DNA of 64,000 bases from Emiliania huxleyi CCMP1516 (Eukaryota > Haptophyta > Isochrysidales > Noelaerhabdaceae), in the NCBI RefSeq assembly GCF_000372725.1, contig NW_005198965.1, positions 321,455 to 385,454 of the forward strand, read 5' to 3'. Below the pieces are notes generated by a model. That model worked only from the letters and a program-made list of their open reading frames with translations. It made no database searches and was not told the DNA's origin. Below, one piece after another: positions 41,902 through 51,801 of this stretch (its first letter is position 1; every line of letters begins with the position of its first letter). A program made the position numbers and the translations under genes.

Positions 41902-43149
41902 TCACCAGAGCACGGACGCGCACCCGCACGCGACAGCGCAGAGGGAGAAGTAGGCGGCCCACTCGATGGGCGGCGTGGGGTGCGCCGAGAGCCCCTCCCA
42001 CTGCCCCCTGGCGCGGTCCCAGAGGGGCAGCGGGTCAAAGGCGACGCCGAGGCCAGCAACCACGGGGGCGAGCAGGCAGCCGCCGCTCGCGGCGAAGACC
42101 GACGCTGCGACGGTGGCGCGCAGCGCACTCGCGACCGTGTCTCGCCTCGCCGCCTCTTCCCTCGCCAGCTTCCACCGCTTTGCCTCCGCCTCAAAGGCGA
42201 CCGCCCTCCGGCGCGCCTCTTCGGGCGGCGCCTCGAGCGCGAAGAAGAGGCCCGCCTTCTCCCGCGCCGCTTCGAGCGCCTCCTCCGTCGCCCGCGCCCT
42301 CGCAACGGCCTCCGGCTGCAGCACGCTCGCCGTCGCAGTCTCAAAGGCGACGACGAGCGTGGCGGTGACGAGGACGGCAGCCGCGGGCGCAAGCGCCGCT
42401 CGCACCGTCAGCAGTGTCGCGGCCGAGTTGGAGATGGCCTCCGCGCTCGAGGAGGCCTGCGCCGCGTCAAAGCACGCCGTGGCCGCCGCCGCAGCCGCCT
42501 GCCGCAGCCACGTCTGCAGGTAGGTTTGCACGACGCCCTGCGCCCACGCGCAAGACGCGAGGGCACCCCCGGCTGCGAGGGCCACCGTGCTGGCCTGCCT
42601 CGCCCCGTCGCTCGACTGCTGCACCACGCGCACCACCCGCTCCCCCACGCCCGCCTCGTTTAGTAGCACGCGAGACACGGCGGCGACTGGAGCCGTCCCG
42701 ATCAGCAACGGGCTGACGAGCGCCGAGCAGCGAGGGCAGTCCGCATCGTCCTCCGGCACGGCGCAGTCGTCGCCGCACCGCCACAGCTCGACGGCCGCCA
42801 TCGAGAAGGCACCGGGCACGCCCCACACCAGGACCTGCGCTAGGCCGAGCGAGCCTCCGCCCGCAACGCCGAGCGGATAGAGCGACGGCGAGTGCATGTT
42901 GAGAACGGTACACACCTCGCCCGTAGCAACGAGGTGGGCAGCGAGGTTGAAGAGGAGCGTGCCGGTCACATACCACGGCGTGAGTGGCAGCCGCTCCTCC
43001 TCGTCCGGCACCGACTCAGACCGCGCCCGGGAAACGACCGCTCGGAAGTGGCGCAGTGCGTCGGCGTCCGCAGTGGGCGGTCGCGCGCTGAGCGGGAGGG
43101 CGGAGGTTGCGAGGAACGGAGCCGCGAGAGCAAGCGAGGATAACCGCAT
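41902..43149 (-). CDS. Multi-pass membrane protein with signal peptide, unknown
   Basis: 415 aa, single exon. Signal-like start (MRLSSLALAAPFLATSALPL). Predicted membrane or hydrophobic helices include PWYVTGTLLFNLAAHLVA, GLAQVLVWGVPGAFSMAAVE, ALVSPLLIGTAPVAAVSRVL, ALAAGGALASCAWAQGVVQ, AALAPAAAVLVTATLVVAF, VAASVFAASGGCLLAPVVAG and a last helix at the C-terminus. A Cys-containing loop (CGDDCAVPEDDADCPRC) with four Cys might bind metal or form disulphides. A long charged helix lies at about residues 285-345. No family recognised; plastid or secretory location inferred from the leader. Confidence 0.65.
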   Translation of the reverse strand: MRLSSLALAAPFLATSALPLSARPPTADADALRHFRAVVSRARSESVPDEEERLPLTPWYVTGTLLFNLAAHLVATGEVCTVLNMHSPSLYPLGVAGGGSLGLAQVLVWGVPGAFSMAAVELWRCGDDCAVPEDDADCPRCSALVSPLLIGTAPVAAVSRVLLNEAGVGERVVRVVQQSSDGARQASTVALAAGGALASCAWAQGVVQTYLQTWLRQAAAAAATACFDAAQASSSAEAISNSAATLLTVRAALAPAAAVLVTATLVVAFETATASVLQPEAVARARATEEALEAAREKAGLFFALEAPPEEARRRAVAFEAEAKRWKLAREEAARRDTVASALRATVAASVFAASGGCLLAPVVAGLGVAFDPLPLWDRARGQWEGLSAHPTPPIEWAAYFSLCAVACGCASVLW

Positions 43150-43384
43150 CGTGATGGAGGTCGGTGTCGTTGAGGTACCAAAGCCCCGGTGATGAGCTGG
43201 TGCTCAAAGGTTTTCTTTCTTTAGCGTTTAATGACATTGCGGAGGAGGACTGCTGACGGGGTTTGCGATGAGGAGCGATCCGAACGTGGTTTTCGAATTA
43301 TTTTCCGAGCCAGGCGAATATTCTTGCGATGAAAAAAAGAAAAACCTAGCAGCGTCGCGAGGATTCTCAGCCGAAGATCTGAAA

Positions 43385-44284
43385 ATGCTAGGCCTGCTCG
43401 CCGGGACGGCCCTCGCGCTCACCCTGCCCGCCGCGGGGCCGGCATCCGCCATCGCCCCCGTCGCCCGCGCCCCCGCCGCCGTGCCGGCGCGCGCCTCGCT
43501 CAGCATGGGCGCCGTCGGCGCCGACGACTTTGTCCCCGATATGCAGCGGCGCACCATCATGAACCTGGTGCTGCTCGGCGGCGCCGGCGTGCCGGTGCTG
43601 TGGCTGGCGGGCGGCTACATCTATTTCTTGGTCCCGCCGGGCGGCGGCGGCGGCGGCGCCGGCGTCACCGCCCGCGATGCCCTCGGCGCCGATGTGATGG
43701 CTGCCAAGTGGATTGCGGCCAACCCGTACCCGGGCCGGGCGCTGGTCGAGGGCCTCAAGGGCGACGCCCACTACCTGATTGTCAAGGAGGACAAGACCCT
43801 CTACGATTTCGCGATCAACGCCGTCTGTGCGCTGCCAGCCGCCGCCCCCTTGCTCTCGCCCCAGCCCTGCGGCTTGGTTAAGAGGCTGCAAAGGGGAGAG
43901 GTTCTGGCGGCGGAGCCGACACGCGCGCCCACCCCCGCCGCGCAGGCACGCACCTCGGCTGCGTCGTCCCGTTCAACCGCGCGCAGCTCAAGTGCGCGCC
44001 CCCGCCCCCTCCGCCTCGCGACTTGTGGCCCCCGCCGATCGCTGCGCCGCGCAGTGGTGATCGGAGGATCGGCCGCTCACGCTTCCCCACCGTTCGCCCG
44101 CTTCACCCGCAGGTACATCTGCCCCTGCCACGGCTCGCAGTATGACTTCAACGGCAAGGTCATCCGCGGCCCGGCGCCGCTCTCGCTCGCGCTCGCGCAC
44201 GTCAACGACGTCGACGGCAAGGTTGTGCTGTCGCCGTGGACCGAGACGGACTTCCGCACGGACCTCGCGCCGTGGTGGAAGTAG
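43385..44284 (+). CDS. petC: Cytochrome b6f Rieske iron-sulphur protein
   Basis: [2Fe-2S] subunit that passes electrons from plastoquinol to cytochrome f in the thylakoid; nucleus-encoded, 219 aa. Three exons: 43385-43826, 43946-43991, 44113-44284 (introns 119 nt phase 1 and 121 nt phase 2, GT-AG). The leader MLGLLAGTALALTLP plus an Ala/Pro/Arg transit region fits secondary-plastid import. The thylakoid anchor is RRTIMNLVLLGGAGVPVLWL, followed by a Gly-rich hinge. Splicing rebuilds cluster box 1, CTHLGC, with its first Cys codon split over the first intron, and joins it to box 2, CPCHGSQY. The end PLSLALAHV ... W-T-E-T-D-F-R is typical of PetC. Length is normal for the family. Confidence 0.93.
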   Translation: MLGLLAGTALALTLPAAGPASAIAPVARAPAAVPARASLSMGAVGADDFVPDMQRRTIMNLVLLGGAGVPVLWLAGGYIYFLVPPGGGGGGAGVTARDALGADVMAAKWIAANPYPGRALVEGLKGDAHYLIVKEDKTLYDFAINAVCALPAAAPLLSPQPCGLVKRLQRGEVLAAEPTRAPTPAAQARTSAASSRSTARSSSARPRPLRLATCGPRRSLRRAVVIGGSAAHASPPFARFTRRYICPCHGSQYDFNGKVIRGPAPLSLALAHVNDVDGKVVLSPWTETDFRTDLAPWWK

Positions 44285-44551
44285 AGGCGCAACCCCGGAG
44301 GGCGCCCCCCTCCTCCGCCCGCTGCCCTCCGGCGAGCAGTGGCGGGGGGGGCGAGACTTCCTCACCTCAGCCGTGTGGAGCCCGCTGCACCCGTGTTTAC
44401 TTGAGCTCTTCCGAGGCTTCTGGATGTCTGTGCGTGCGCGAGGGAACAGAGTGGCAGCTTGAGAGGAGAGAGAGGAGAGAGCGTGGTCTTAAACGACGTC
44501 CCACCGCCCCCCCCGCGCGCCCCCGCGGCCCGCGAGACTCCGCGGCGACCC
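44285..44551. other. Short intergenic between convergent genes
   Basis: Contains a purine-rich GAGAGAGGAGAG run at 44461-44480; nothing else recognised. Confidence 0.5.
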
Positions 44552-45316
44552 CTACAGCGCCACCGCCGCCACCACTGCCAGCACGGCAAGAGCGATGAGG
44601 ATCGCCTTGGCGATCTTCCGCCGCTCCGCGCTCTTGCTCCTCGCTGCGGCCTGGAGGTGCTTCGTCCCCGCCTCCACCCGCCGCGCAGCCTCGGAGATGC
44701 TAAGCTCGACATTATCGAGCACTGCGCCATGCGCCTCGACGAGAAGGCCCATCGATTCGAATAGCGCCTGCAACTCCACCATAGAGCTCTCGAGCTGCGC
44801 AACCTGTCTTTCGTGAGTTGAGAGCCGCGCCTCGCGCTCTTCAGCGGCAAGGAGTTCCTGCTTTGCGGCGGCGCACGCCTGCTCCAGTGCACCACCGCAG
44901 CGCTCCGCCGCATCCCGCCGTGCTGCTGTATGGCGGCGCTGTGCATCCTCGAGCTCGCCAAGTGCCTCAATCAGCCGGCGCGAGCAGAGCCACTCTGCCG
45001 ACCGCAGGATGCGCCGCTCTGTCTCGGTGGCGGAGGGCGAGGCGACGGCTAGTCGGAGCGATTGGATGTCGCCGACAACGCCGCGCGCAAGCCCATGCAG
45101 CTGGCAAACTTGCTTCTCCAGCAGCAAGTCGCAGCCCGCCCGCTCGACGCCACTGGCGCAGCCGAGCTGCTCGGCCTGCGTTCGTCTGATGTCGACGAGC
45201 ATTTCGGTCAGAGCGGCGAGGCGCGCCATAGCTGCATGCTCCGGGAGCGCCTTGCTCGAGACCTGGCACCGATCAGGACTCGAGGGAGAGCTTCTGTGCC
45301 GCGACCGGCCTAGCAT
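44552..45316 (-). CDS. Qa-SNARE (syntaxin-like) with His at the zero layer
   Basis: Tail-anchored membrane-fusion protein, about 254 aa from the Met at 45316 (the frame is open further, to 45463). The N-terminal two-thirds is helical, fitting a syntaxin Habc bundle. The SNARE motif runs LESSMVELQALFESMGLL, VEAHGAVLDNVE, then ISEAARRVEAGTKHLQAAA, aligning without gaps to syntaxin LE.SI.EL..MF.DM..LVE.QG. The ionic zero-layer Gln is replaced by His (codon 44731-44729). A basic stretch RSKSAERRKIAK and the terminal anchor AILIALAVLAVVAAVAL complete the protein. This class drives vesicle fusion in the secretory or endosomal system. A Qa assignment is favoured by the VE.xG core. Confidence 0.82.
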   Translation of the reverse strand: MLGRSRHRSSPSSPDRCQVSSKALPEHAAMARLAALTEMLVDIRRTQAEQLGCASGVERAGCDLLLEKQVCQLHGLARGVVGDIQSLRLAVASPSATETERRILRSAEWLCSRRLIEALGELEDAQRRHTAARRDAAERCGGALEQACAAAKQELLAAEEREARLSTHERQVAQLESSMVELQALFESMGLLVEAHGAVLDNVELSISEAARRVEAGTKHLQAAARSKSAERRKIAKAILIALAVLAVVAAVAL

Positions 45317-45463
45317 GGCGAGAAAGCCTGACACGCTACGTTGCCGGTTCGTCGACCGCGTCAGCCGGGGACGCGTCCGTCGGACAAAGTCTGTTCTCAG
45401 TTTTCTTTTTGAGAGCGCCTTCGTTGTTAATAGTACAAAGTTTTCTTTTTCAAGAAGAAGCAC

Positions 45464-46036
45464 GCGGCAAACGGCCTCTTGTCCTCGGCCCCAGTGGGGG
45501 GTGCCCGCGCCGCCTAGCTCTGCGAACGGGCCCCTCCACCCTTCACGTGCGGATCATGTAGTCCCACAATCGCAAAAACAAAAACAACTCTAACTCTCAC
45601 AATCGCTGTCGTGGGATCGTTTGTCATGTGAGCACTTTTGTTTTCTCTTTTTCTAACGTGTGGGAGCAGTGTGCACAATAGCATGGTCCACTCCGAGTGG
45701 ACCGTGTGCGTGCCTGTCGGAGCCGCTCAGAGTGGCTTGCTTTGTTGTGTTGTCGACCTGTGGGATGTGCGTACGCCCTTCGCCTCGGGGTTGCAGTCGG
45801 TGCGTGACCGTGTGTTGCGTAAGTATGTACCTGGACGTGCATTACGAGGTCAAGTGCTGGAACCTCTCATCAAGTCGACGACGTCGGGGAGAGGGGCTCG
45901 TGGGACAATGGTGGCAGTGTGGCGTCTCGGTGGGCCACCTCTACGCTCTACGGGTTTGGAAACACGCTGGACAAGGCGTTGACGGCGGTCGTGGGGTGCA
46001 AGGAACAAAAACAAAATCTCTCTCTCTGCAAGGAGC
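45464..46036. repeat. Intergenic with repeat family D copy 1
   Basis: 45470-45640 is closely similar to 47250-47395 in the same orientation (shared CGGGCCCCTCCACCC and GATCATGTAGTCCC, then AATCGCTGTCGTGGGATCG). Copy 1 carries an internal insertion containing an A/C-rich stretch (45565-45600). Together the two copies bracket the fragment at 46037-46777. Confidence 0.75.
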
Positions 46037-46777
46037 GTGGCCGTCACTCAGGTGGACGGACCGCTCGACCACTCGACTGGAAAGGGATGGGTCAAAGACC
46101 ACGCGTATGGAGACGGGTGGGTCAAGAAGAATACAGGCTGGAAGTGGACGGGGGCGCAGTACTACGACGCGAAGTGGGTCAAGAAAGCCATAACGCGGCT
46201 GGTGCTCGTGGAAACTTTGGGTGGCATTGCGCCGCCCACCAAGCAGTTCCTCCACGTGTTCGCCAAGGAAGGTAGCGGCGGGCACCAACACGGACCGGAC
46301 GGTGTACGGGGCGGCGTCGGCGAGCGCCTCCTCCTTCGTCGTCCACCACACGCAGCAGATCTCCATGGCGGCGGTGGCGGGCGACGCCGAAAACATCAAC
46401 AAGCAGGCGCGCAAGATGCGCACCAACTGGGTCACGAACAAGACAACAAACCCTTCGACCACAAGAACGGCCACGGCTACGTCAAGGCGCATCGCGGTTT
46501 CTACCACGACGCGATCTTTGTCAAGCGCAACAACTTCAACCTGCTGCTCCACGAGACGTTCGGCGGCGGCTTCTCGCCCACCGCCGTTCTCAAGCTGCGC
46601 CGCCTCGCGCGCAAAGTCGCGCGCGGCAGCGTCGACCGCACGGCCTACTCGCCCAAGTACTCGCTCTCTTTTATGTCCCACCATGCAGAGCGCATCTCTC
46701 TCTCTGTTGTGCGAGGCGTGAACCGCGCCATTCGCTCTCACCTGGCAACCCTGTCTGCACGTCTCGCGCGCGCGTGA
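46037..46777 (+). pseudogene. Two-copy repeat-domain fragment, possibly retroelement tail
   Basis: Two successive modules of about 110 residues share a plan: G-(W/Y)-V-K-x-H, a Y/D motif, then (V/L)LVETLGGIAPP or LLLHETFGGGFSP, a basic helix, DRT(V/A)Y, S-F-(V/M)-x-HH and an (I/S)S-x-A/S-V-V segment. The first module changes frame within it: DRTVYGAASASASSF and VVHHTQQISMAAVAGDAENI are read in another frame at about 46290-46440. I recall this E-T-(L/F)-G-G ... H-H pattern from the region after reverse transcriptase in LINE-like elements of algae, so a decayed retroelement tail is suggested, but no reverse transcriptase is present and the identification is weak. Flanking family D repeats support a mobile context. 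Confidence 0.4.
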
Positions 46778-46810
46778 ACAGGGCTCCAGGCCCCAAATGA
46801 CGTGTGAGTG

Positions 46811-47098
46811 TTAGAGTTGTTTGGTATTGACCATCATAGACGACGCTTTCACCGGCGCTCCCGCCTCCGCGTTGGCGTCGTGCGCGGCCTTGTCCGCTGC
46901 CTGTCCCCGCAACTTGAGCTGCCCCTGCACGGCGACCATCGCGTTGGCGGTCTGCGCAGCAAGCTTGGCCGCCTTCGCCGATCTCTCTCGCTCTGCCGCC
47001 GCTGCCGCGTCCACGGGGCGGTCCGTCAGCGGGTCGTCGCGCAGCCGCCCGTCGGCGTCGGCAGCCTCAATCATGGCAGCGTCGGCAGCCTCGCTCAT
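46811..47098 (-). CDS. Small Ala-rich hypothetical protein
   Basis: About 95 aa from a Met at 47098 (MSEAADAAMIEAADADGR); the frame extends to 47245, but that part is basic and Ser-rich. Composition is helical and Ala-rich (AKAAKLAAQTANAMVAV). No family recognised. It lies between the repeat-domain fragment and family D copy 2, so it may be part of a mobile unit or a chance frame. Confidence 0.3.
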   Translation of the reverse strand: MSEAADAAMIEAADADGRLRDDPLTDRPVDAAAAAERERSAKAAKLAAQTANAMVAVQGQLKLRGQAADKAAHDANAEAGAPVKASSMMVNTKQL

Positions 47099-47249
47099 AC
47101 GGGAGCGCAGAGACCTGAAACGGTCCGTCGACGAATTCGAAACGCCCGCCGAATTCGAAACGTGCGCCGCTCCCGCCGATCTCCCGCTAACGGACCTTAC
47201 CCGCCTGTAACATCTCTTTAAGGTATTGCTAAAAATCTCGAACAAGCAA

Positions 47250-47395
47250 ACGGCGGACGGCTTCTTGCGCTCAGCCGCAGTGGAGGGCGCCCGTACCGCC
47301 TAGCTCCGCGGACGGGCCCCTCCACCCCTCACGTAAGGATCATGTAGTCCCCACAATCGCTGTCGTGGGATCGCTTGTCATGTGAGAGAGTGCGT
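47250..47395. repeat. Repeat family D copy 2
   Basis: Direct-orientation partner of 45470-45640, without the insertion seen in copy 1. It is followed at 47440-47655 by sequence with several TAAAATTCTCTTTTTC boxes and an inverted GCACAACACTGGGC / CCCAGTGTTGTGC pair. Confidence 0.75.
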
Positions 47396-47649
47396 TGTTG
47401 GAAAGTTCGCTTTCTCTTTTCACACAGGTTTTTGTAAAATTCTCTTTTTCGCACAACACTGGGCGAGGCACTATTGTGACAAACAAAACAAAACTTGGCA
47501 TTGCTAAAATCTCTCTCTCGATTGTGTAAAATTCTCTTTTTCAGTGGTGTACCTGTGTTAGTGCCAGTGCGCGCCAGTCCCGTGCCCAGTGTTGTGCGAG
47601 GGAGTTTTGTTGTAAAATTCTCTTTTTCGCACAACACTGGGCACGGGAC

Positions 47650-47875
47650 TGGCGAAAAGAAAGAAAGAAAACAGACAACCCAAGGGAGGGATGGGAGGAC
47701 GGCACGCCGCCACCACACAGGGATTTTAAGGAGAGGTGTGTGATGCGCTAGCCGTCGCCCACCCTAGGGAGTCTGCCTCTTCCTATCTCTCTTCGCAGTC
47801 TCTCGCCGCTTCTCGCTGCAACCTTCATGCCACCTCGCGGTCGTCCCACTCTCGTCGTTCTCTCCCTTGTCACTT
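47650..47875. repeat. Repeat family A, near full-length, inverse orientation
   Basis: Runs from (GAAA)n through CAACCCAAGGGAGGGATGGG, the CACAGGGATTTTAAGGAG block and CCCACCCTAGGGAGTC to GCAACCTTCATGCCACCTCG. It is the mirror of 53795-54000 and 21228-21440. It ends less than 150 bp before the transporter start at 48022. Confidence 0.88.
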
Positions 47876-48021
47876 CCTCCTCTGTCGCGTCGTTCTCTTC
47901 TGCCTCGTCCTGGCGAATAAATAAATAAAACGGGCACGCCTCGTCCTGGCGCGCACTGGGGGAAACCGTGGTTAAATTCTCTTTTTCACATTTCAGCCCG
48001 CGCGGCATTTTCACGTGTGGG

Positions 48022-49146
48022 ATGCTGGATGCGTCACCGCAGGAGCCGCTGCTGGCCACAGGCAAAGGCTGTGTTCTCCTCAGTGACCACGCACTCAAGC
48101 TGCGGGCCTTGCGGATAGTGGCCGCGCTGATAGGAGTGAACGCCTGCATCCTCACGCTTCTGTTTGTGATCGCACGCACTTATCCCTCCCTCCTCTCGGC
48201 CGGGCTGCTCGCCCTCTCCTTCGGGCTTCGACACGCTGTCGACGCGGATCACATCGCCGCCATCGACAATGTCACGAGGCGGCTTATCGCCGACGGGAAG
48301 CAGCCGCAGCTCACCGGGCTCTGGTTTTCCCTCGGTCACTCCTCCGTCGTCGGTATGATCTGCGTGGCGACCGCCTGCGGCGCGGGCTACCTTAAGCACA
48401 GCGGCGTCTTCGAGGGCGTCGGCGCGGTTGTCTCGACGGCGGTGAGCGCCTCGGTCCTCTTCCTCATCGGCTTTGTCAACCTGCTCTCGCTGCTCGCTGC
48501 GCACCGCTCGAGCGCGAGCGCCGGCCACACCCACTCCACCTCCTTCATAGAGCGCTGCTTCCCAAAGCTACTCGAGGCCATCGACTCGCCCGCAAAGATG
48601 GCCGGCCTCGGCTTCCTCTTCGGCCTCGGCTTCGAGACGTCGAGCGAGGTTGCGCTGCTCGCCCTCTCTGCCATGAGCCCGGCCCAGGGCATCCCGCCCG
48701 CGTGCACGCTCGTGCTGCCGCTCCTCTTCGCGGGCGGCATGTCGCTCATCGACACGCTCGACGGGCTGGCCATGTCTTACGCGTACCGCGCCGCCGCGCG
48801 CGCGGGCAGCCGCGCAACCTTCAACACGTACCTCACCGCCGCTTCGTCCTTGATCGCCGTCGCCATCGGCACCATCGAGCTGCTCGGCCTTGCCCAGCGC
48901 GAGTGGGATATCCGAGGCGGCGTCTTCTGGCACCTCATCGCCACGCTCAACGCGAACTTTGAGATCATGGGCTACAGCATCATGGCCTTCTTCTGCGTCT
49001 CGATCCTCGCTGCTGGAGTGGCGTGGACCTGCCCAATGCGCGGCTGCGTGGTGCCGCCGCCGGACCTGACGGCCGAAGACAGCTCAGGCTTGTCGTCCGC
49101 CGGATTCCACGCTCACGCCGGTGGCGCCGAGGAAGTCCGAGCGTGA
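48022..49146 (+). CDS. Ni2+/Co2+ transporter, NiCoT family
   Basis: High-affinity nickel/cobalt permease with eight predicted helices, 374 aa from the ATG at 48022. The family signature in helix II is intact: RHAVDADHIAAIDNVTR (H-x4-D-H). Further signatures are LGFLFGLGFETSSEVALLAL and FAGGMSLIDTLDG. A His-containing loop (AGHTHSTS) lies in the middle, and the C-terminus carries HAHAGG, which might bind metal. Nickel would serve urease or Ni-superoxide dismutase, and cobalt B12-type chemistry; the sequence does not decide. No intron is needed. The upstream region is built of family A and D-linked repeats, so its promoter probably lies within repeat DNA. Confidence 0.9.
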   Translation: MLDASPQEPLLATGKGCVLLSDHALKLRALRIVAALIGVNACILTLLFVIARTYPSLLSAGLLALSFGLRHAVDADHIAAIDNVTRRLIADGKQPQLTGLWFSLGHSSVVGMICVATACGAGYLKHSGVFEGVGAVVSTAVSASVLFLIGFVNLLSLLAAHRSSASAGHTHSTSFIERCFPKLLEAIDSPAKMAGLGFLFGLGFETSSEVALLALSAMSPAQGIPPACTLVLPLLFAGGMSLIDTLDGLAMSYAYRAAARAGSRATFNTYLTAASSLIAVAIGTIELLGLAQREWDIRGGVFWHLIATLNANFEIMGYSIMAFFCVSILAAGVAWTCPMRGCVVPPPDLTAEDSSGLSSAGFHAHAGGAEEVRA

Positions 49147-49786
49147 CACATTATTATTCTGCCTCTGGCGGCGCTACGGGCCCGCAGAGATGTGTCAGTG
49201 TTTCACATTTCGTCGAGAGAGCGACGCGACGTCCTCTGTGCGCGCGTCTCAGTATATACGTAGAGTTAGAGATTCGGAGTTTTAGATCGATCGGTGTGTT
49301 AGGAGACAGTCAGTCAGACCAAAAAGAAAGAAAGAAAACGGACAACCCAAGGGAGGGATGGGAGAGGACGGCACGCCGCCACCACACAGGGATTTTAAGG
49401 AGCGAGGAAGGAGTATCATCAAGGGGTTTTATGAGACAATACTCGCCGCCGCAACGCGCGCAAGACCAAAAAGTTAGTCCCAAGCTGAGACACGTATATT
49501 CGGCGTGTCACACCCCGACGCACACACCATGACCACACTTTGTCTTTGAAAACAAGTATCTGCAGCGCAAAACATACTGACCGGCGTCACTGGCTTGCGC
49601 ACAAGAATTAACGGTACGGGGTCGGGCCGCTCGCAGACAGCGCGAGTTCGACGGATGAGACGCTGAGAGATACGTACGACTAACAAAGAGAGACCAGCGG
49701 GAGAAGGGAGCGGAAGCGCACTTCGGCTCGGAATACTGTACCAGGCTGACCGGGAGAGGTACGTAGACAAACCCGGCCAAATCCCC
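49147..49786. repeat. Intergenic with repeat family A copy
   Basis: 49320-49405 is a truncated family A copy starting in (GAAA)n. Immediately before it is TGTTAGGAGACAGTCAGTCA (49297 on), which recurs exactly at 51484 with GACCAA after it in both places. No gene is supported. Confidence 0.7.
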
Positions 49787-50899
49787 TCACTCGCCCTTCT
49801 GCTTGGCAGCGGCGAGCTTGGCGCAGTGGTCCAGGTACATCTTCGAGGTGCCGTGCAGCGCGTCGAGGATGCCGAGGTGGCCATAGTTGCAGGTAAACTT
49901 CTGGTGGTGGAAGTCGTGGAAGTCAGGCTGCTCATCCGGACCAAAGTGCCACGGCAGTCGAAAGCCCGAGTGGTGCACCTGCGTGCCGATGACGGCGGTG
50001 ACGATCCACATGAGGGCGAAGAAGACGTGCGCGTGCGCGACGATCAGCCCGGCGCCGAGCGGCACGATGTCCGAGAGGACAAACTCGATCGGGTGGCAGT
50101 AGATGGCGACGAGCGCGATCGGTGCGGTGAACTCGTGGTGCTTCTTGTGGATCTTGGCGTACAGCGCCTTGTGGTGCAGCGCCCAGTGCGAGTAGAAGAA
50201 GAGGATCTCGTTGCCGATGATGACCGACGCGAGGCAGAGGCAGCGCTCCTTGTGCGACGGGAGGCCCTCGTCGACGCGCAGGAAGTGATCCGTCTTGAGC
50301 GAGGCGTACACGAGCCCGGTGACGATCGGGAAGGCGACAAAGACAAGATTGCCCACCATGTTGAGCACCGCCTTGGGAAGCTTGTGCGGGTCGACGCGCT
50401 TGTTCGGCTGTACCTTGGACACCATCAGCTGCTTGAGCGCATCGGGCGTGGCGTACAGGTCGAGCGGCAGCATCAGCAGGCCGTGAAACCAGTAGGTCCC
50501 GGCGAACGCCGCGCACGCGATGACGGAGAGCCCCTTGAAGAGCGAGCCAAAGGTGACTGCAACCCAAGGGAGGAACGCGGCCCACGTCGCCGGCGTGACG
50601 GACTGGAAGGCGTAGGTGACGATCCACGCGATGGGCGAGCTGCCCATCGCAAACACAAAGAGCCAGAACTCAAACGTGGCCGCCGCCATCTCGCCCGGGT
50701 CGGCGTCCCACGCCTCAGCCATTGCCTGCTGCATTGGCTTCGCCGTCACATTGGTCGCGTCGATGAACGGGTCGGCGTGGCTGGAGAGCTGCTGCTCCTG
50801 CTGCCGCGCGTAGAGGCTGGCACCGACAAAGGCGGCCGCGAGCGTGTTGGCGATGTCGTACGCGCGCCAGGTGGACAGCCAGTGCTTGATTCCGCTCAT
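49787..50899 (-). CDS. C4-sterol methyl oxidase-like fatty acid hydroxylase
   Basis: ER-membrane di-iron oxygenase, 370 aa from the Met at 50899 ([15 protein letters not shown]). The three histidine clusters that hold the iron are present: [20 protein letters not shown] and HDFHHQKF, in the sterol desaturase/hydroxylase spacing, with HHSGFRLPW between them. The last cluster is followed by [16 protein letters not shown], like the N-Y....LD.L.GT of sterol C4-methyl oxidases (ERG25/SMO). Four or more hydrophobic segments are seen. It most likely removes C4 methyl groups during sterol synthesis; a C5 desaturase or alkane hydroxylase is less likely by the HHE and GT motifs. The longer frame up to 51154 is probably untranslated. 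Confidence 0.85.
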   Translation of the reverse strand: MSGIKHWLSTWRAYDIANTLAAAFVGASLYARQQEQQLSSHADPFIDATNVTAKPMQQAMAEAWDADPGEMAAATFEFWLFVFAMGSSPIAWIVTYAFQSVTPATWAAFLPWVAVTFGSLFKGLSVIACAAFAGTYWFHGLLMLPLDLYATPDALKQLMVSKVQPNKRVDPHKLPKAVLNMVGNLVFVAFPIVTGLVYASLKTDHFLRVDEGLPSHKERCLCLASVIIGNEILFFYSHWALHHKALYAKIHKKHHEFTAPIALVAIYCHPIEFVLSDIVPLGAGLIVAHAHVFFALMWIVTAVIGTQVHHSGFRLPWHFGPDEQPDFHDFHHQKFTCNYGHLGILDALHGTSKMYLDHCAKLAAAKQKGE

Positions 50900-51224
50900 G
50901 GTTGTTTGTGGGGCGCGGCGGCGCTGCGAAAACGCTCGGCGAATGCGACTTCCTTGGAAGTTGGCACGTCGCCTAGATAGGAGCACGAGGTTCAACAAAA
51001 GCGAGCCGTTCGAGTCGAGAGCAGCTGGCGCCCTCCGAGGGCCGGTCGTACTTCGGTTGTATGATACTGCCAGCCATGAGGTCCTCCATGTGAGCTGTCT
51101 GTGTGTCGCTCCAGCGAGCGTGCCGTCCGTCATCTCCTGTCTTGCGTCCACCAAAACACCTACCTACCTAGCAGGTAGCGCTGGTGTCCAGTCCGAGCCT
51201 GACTGTTCTTCACCTTCCTACATA

Positions 51225-51290
51225 CACAACATGCACATGCACAACATGCACATGCACATGCACATGCACATGTTGTGCATGTGCATGTCG
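51225..51290. repeat. ACATGC repeat forming a palindrome
   Basis: Tandem ACATGCAC units run into their inverse (GTGCATGTGCATGT), giving a self-complementary stretch of roughly 60 bp. Only 50 bp separates it from the CT microsatellite. Confidence 0.8.
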
Positions 51291-51338
51291 AGAGAACTTT
51301 GATTTGATTGATGGGTTCGTGCGTTCGTCGTACCACTC

Positions 51339-51339
<1 letters not shown>

Positions 51340-51397
<58 letters not shown>
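51340..51397. repeat. (CT)n microsatellite
   Basis: An uninterrupted CT run of about 58 bp. Confidence 0.95.
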
Positions 51398-51399
<2 letters not shown>

Positions 51400-51801
51400 A
51401 CTCGTTGGACGTTGGGAGAGAGATTGTTTTGTGACGTTGGTCGTTGCGGTCTAGGTTGCGGTGGGTTTGGGCATGGCAGGTTTGTTAGGAGACAGTCAGT
51501 CAGACCAACTTGCGACACATCTCTTGTAAAATTCTTTTGGTGTCGGGCTAATGAGGGGAATCTAGAGATGCTCTGGGAGAAGTTTGGCGTTGACAACGCC
51601 CGTCAACAGTCAAAAACCGTCGATTGTGCGCTTGCAAATTGATTCCAGGCAAGCGTGCCTGCCGCCCTCGCCCGCACCCCAGAACGACGTCACAACGACC
51701 GCCCCCGCGCACACCGCCACACCGCCACTGCTCGGCTCGATCGCCCTGCAGCGCAACCAGTAGCAGTACTGACCGCCCTGACCGTTGGCCGCGCCGTAGG
51801 G

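Noticed and set aside
45470-47395. Long terminal repeats of a classical LTR retrotransposon
   Set aside because: The D copies are only about 150 bp and I see no gag, protease, integrase, primer-binding site or clear 5-bp duplication.
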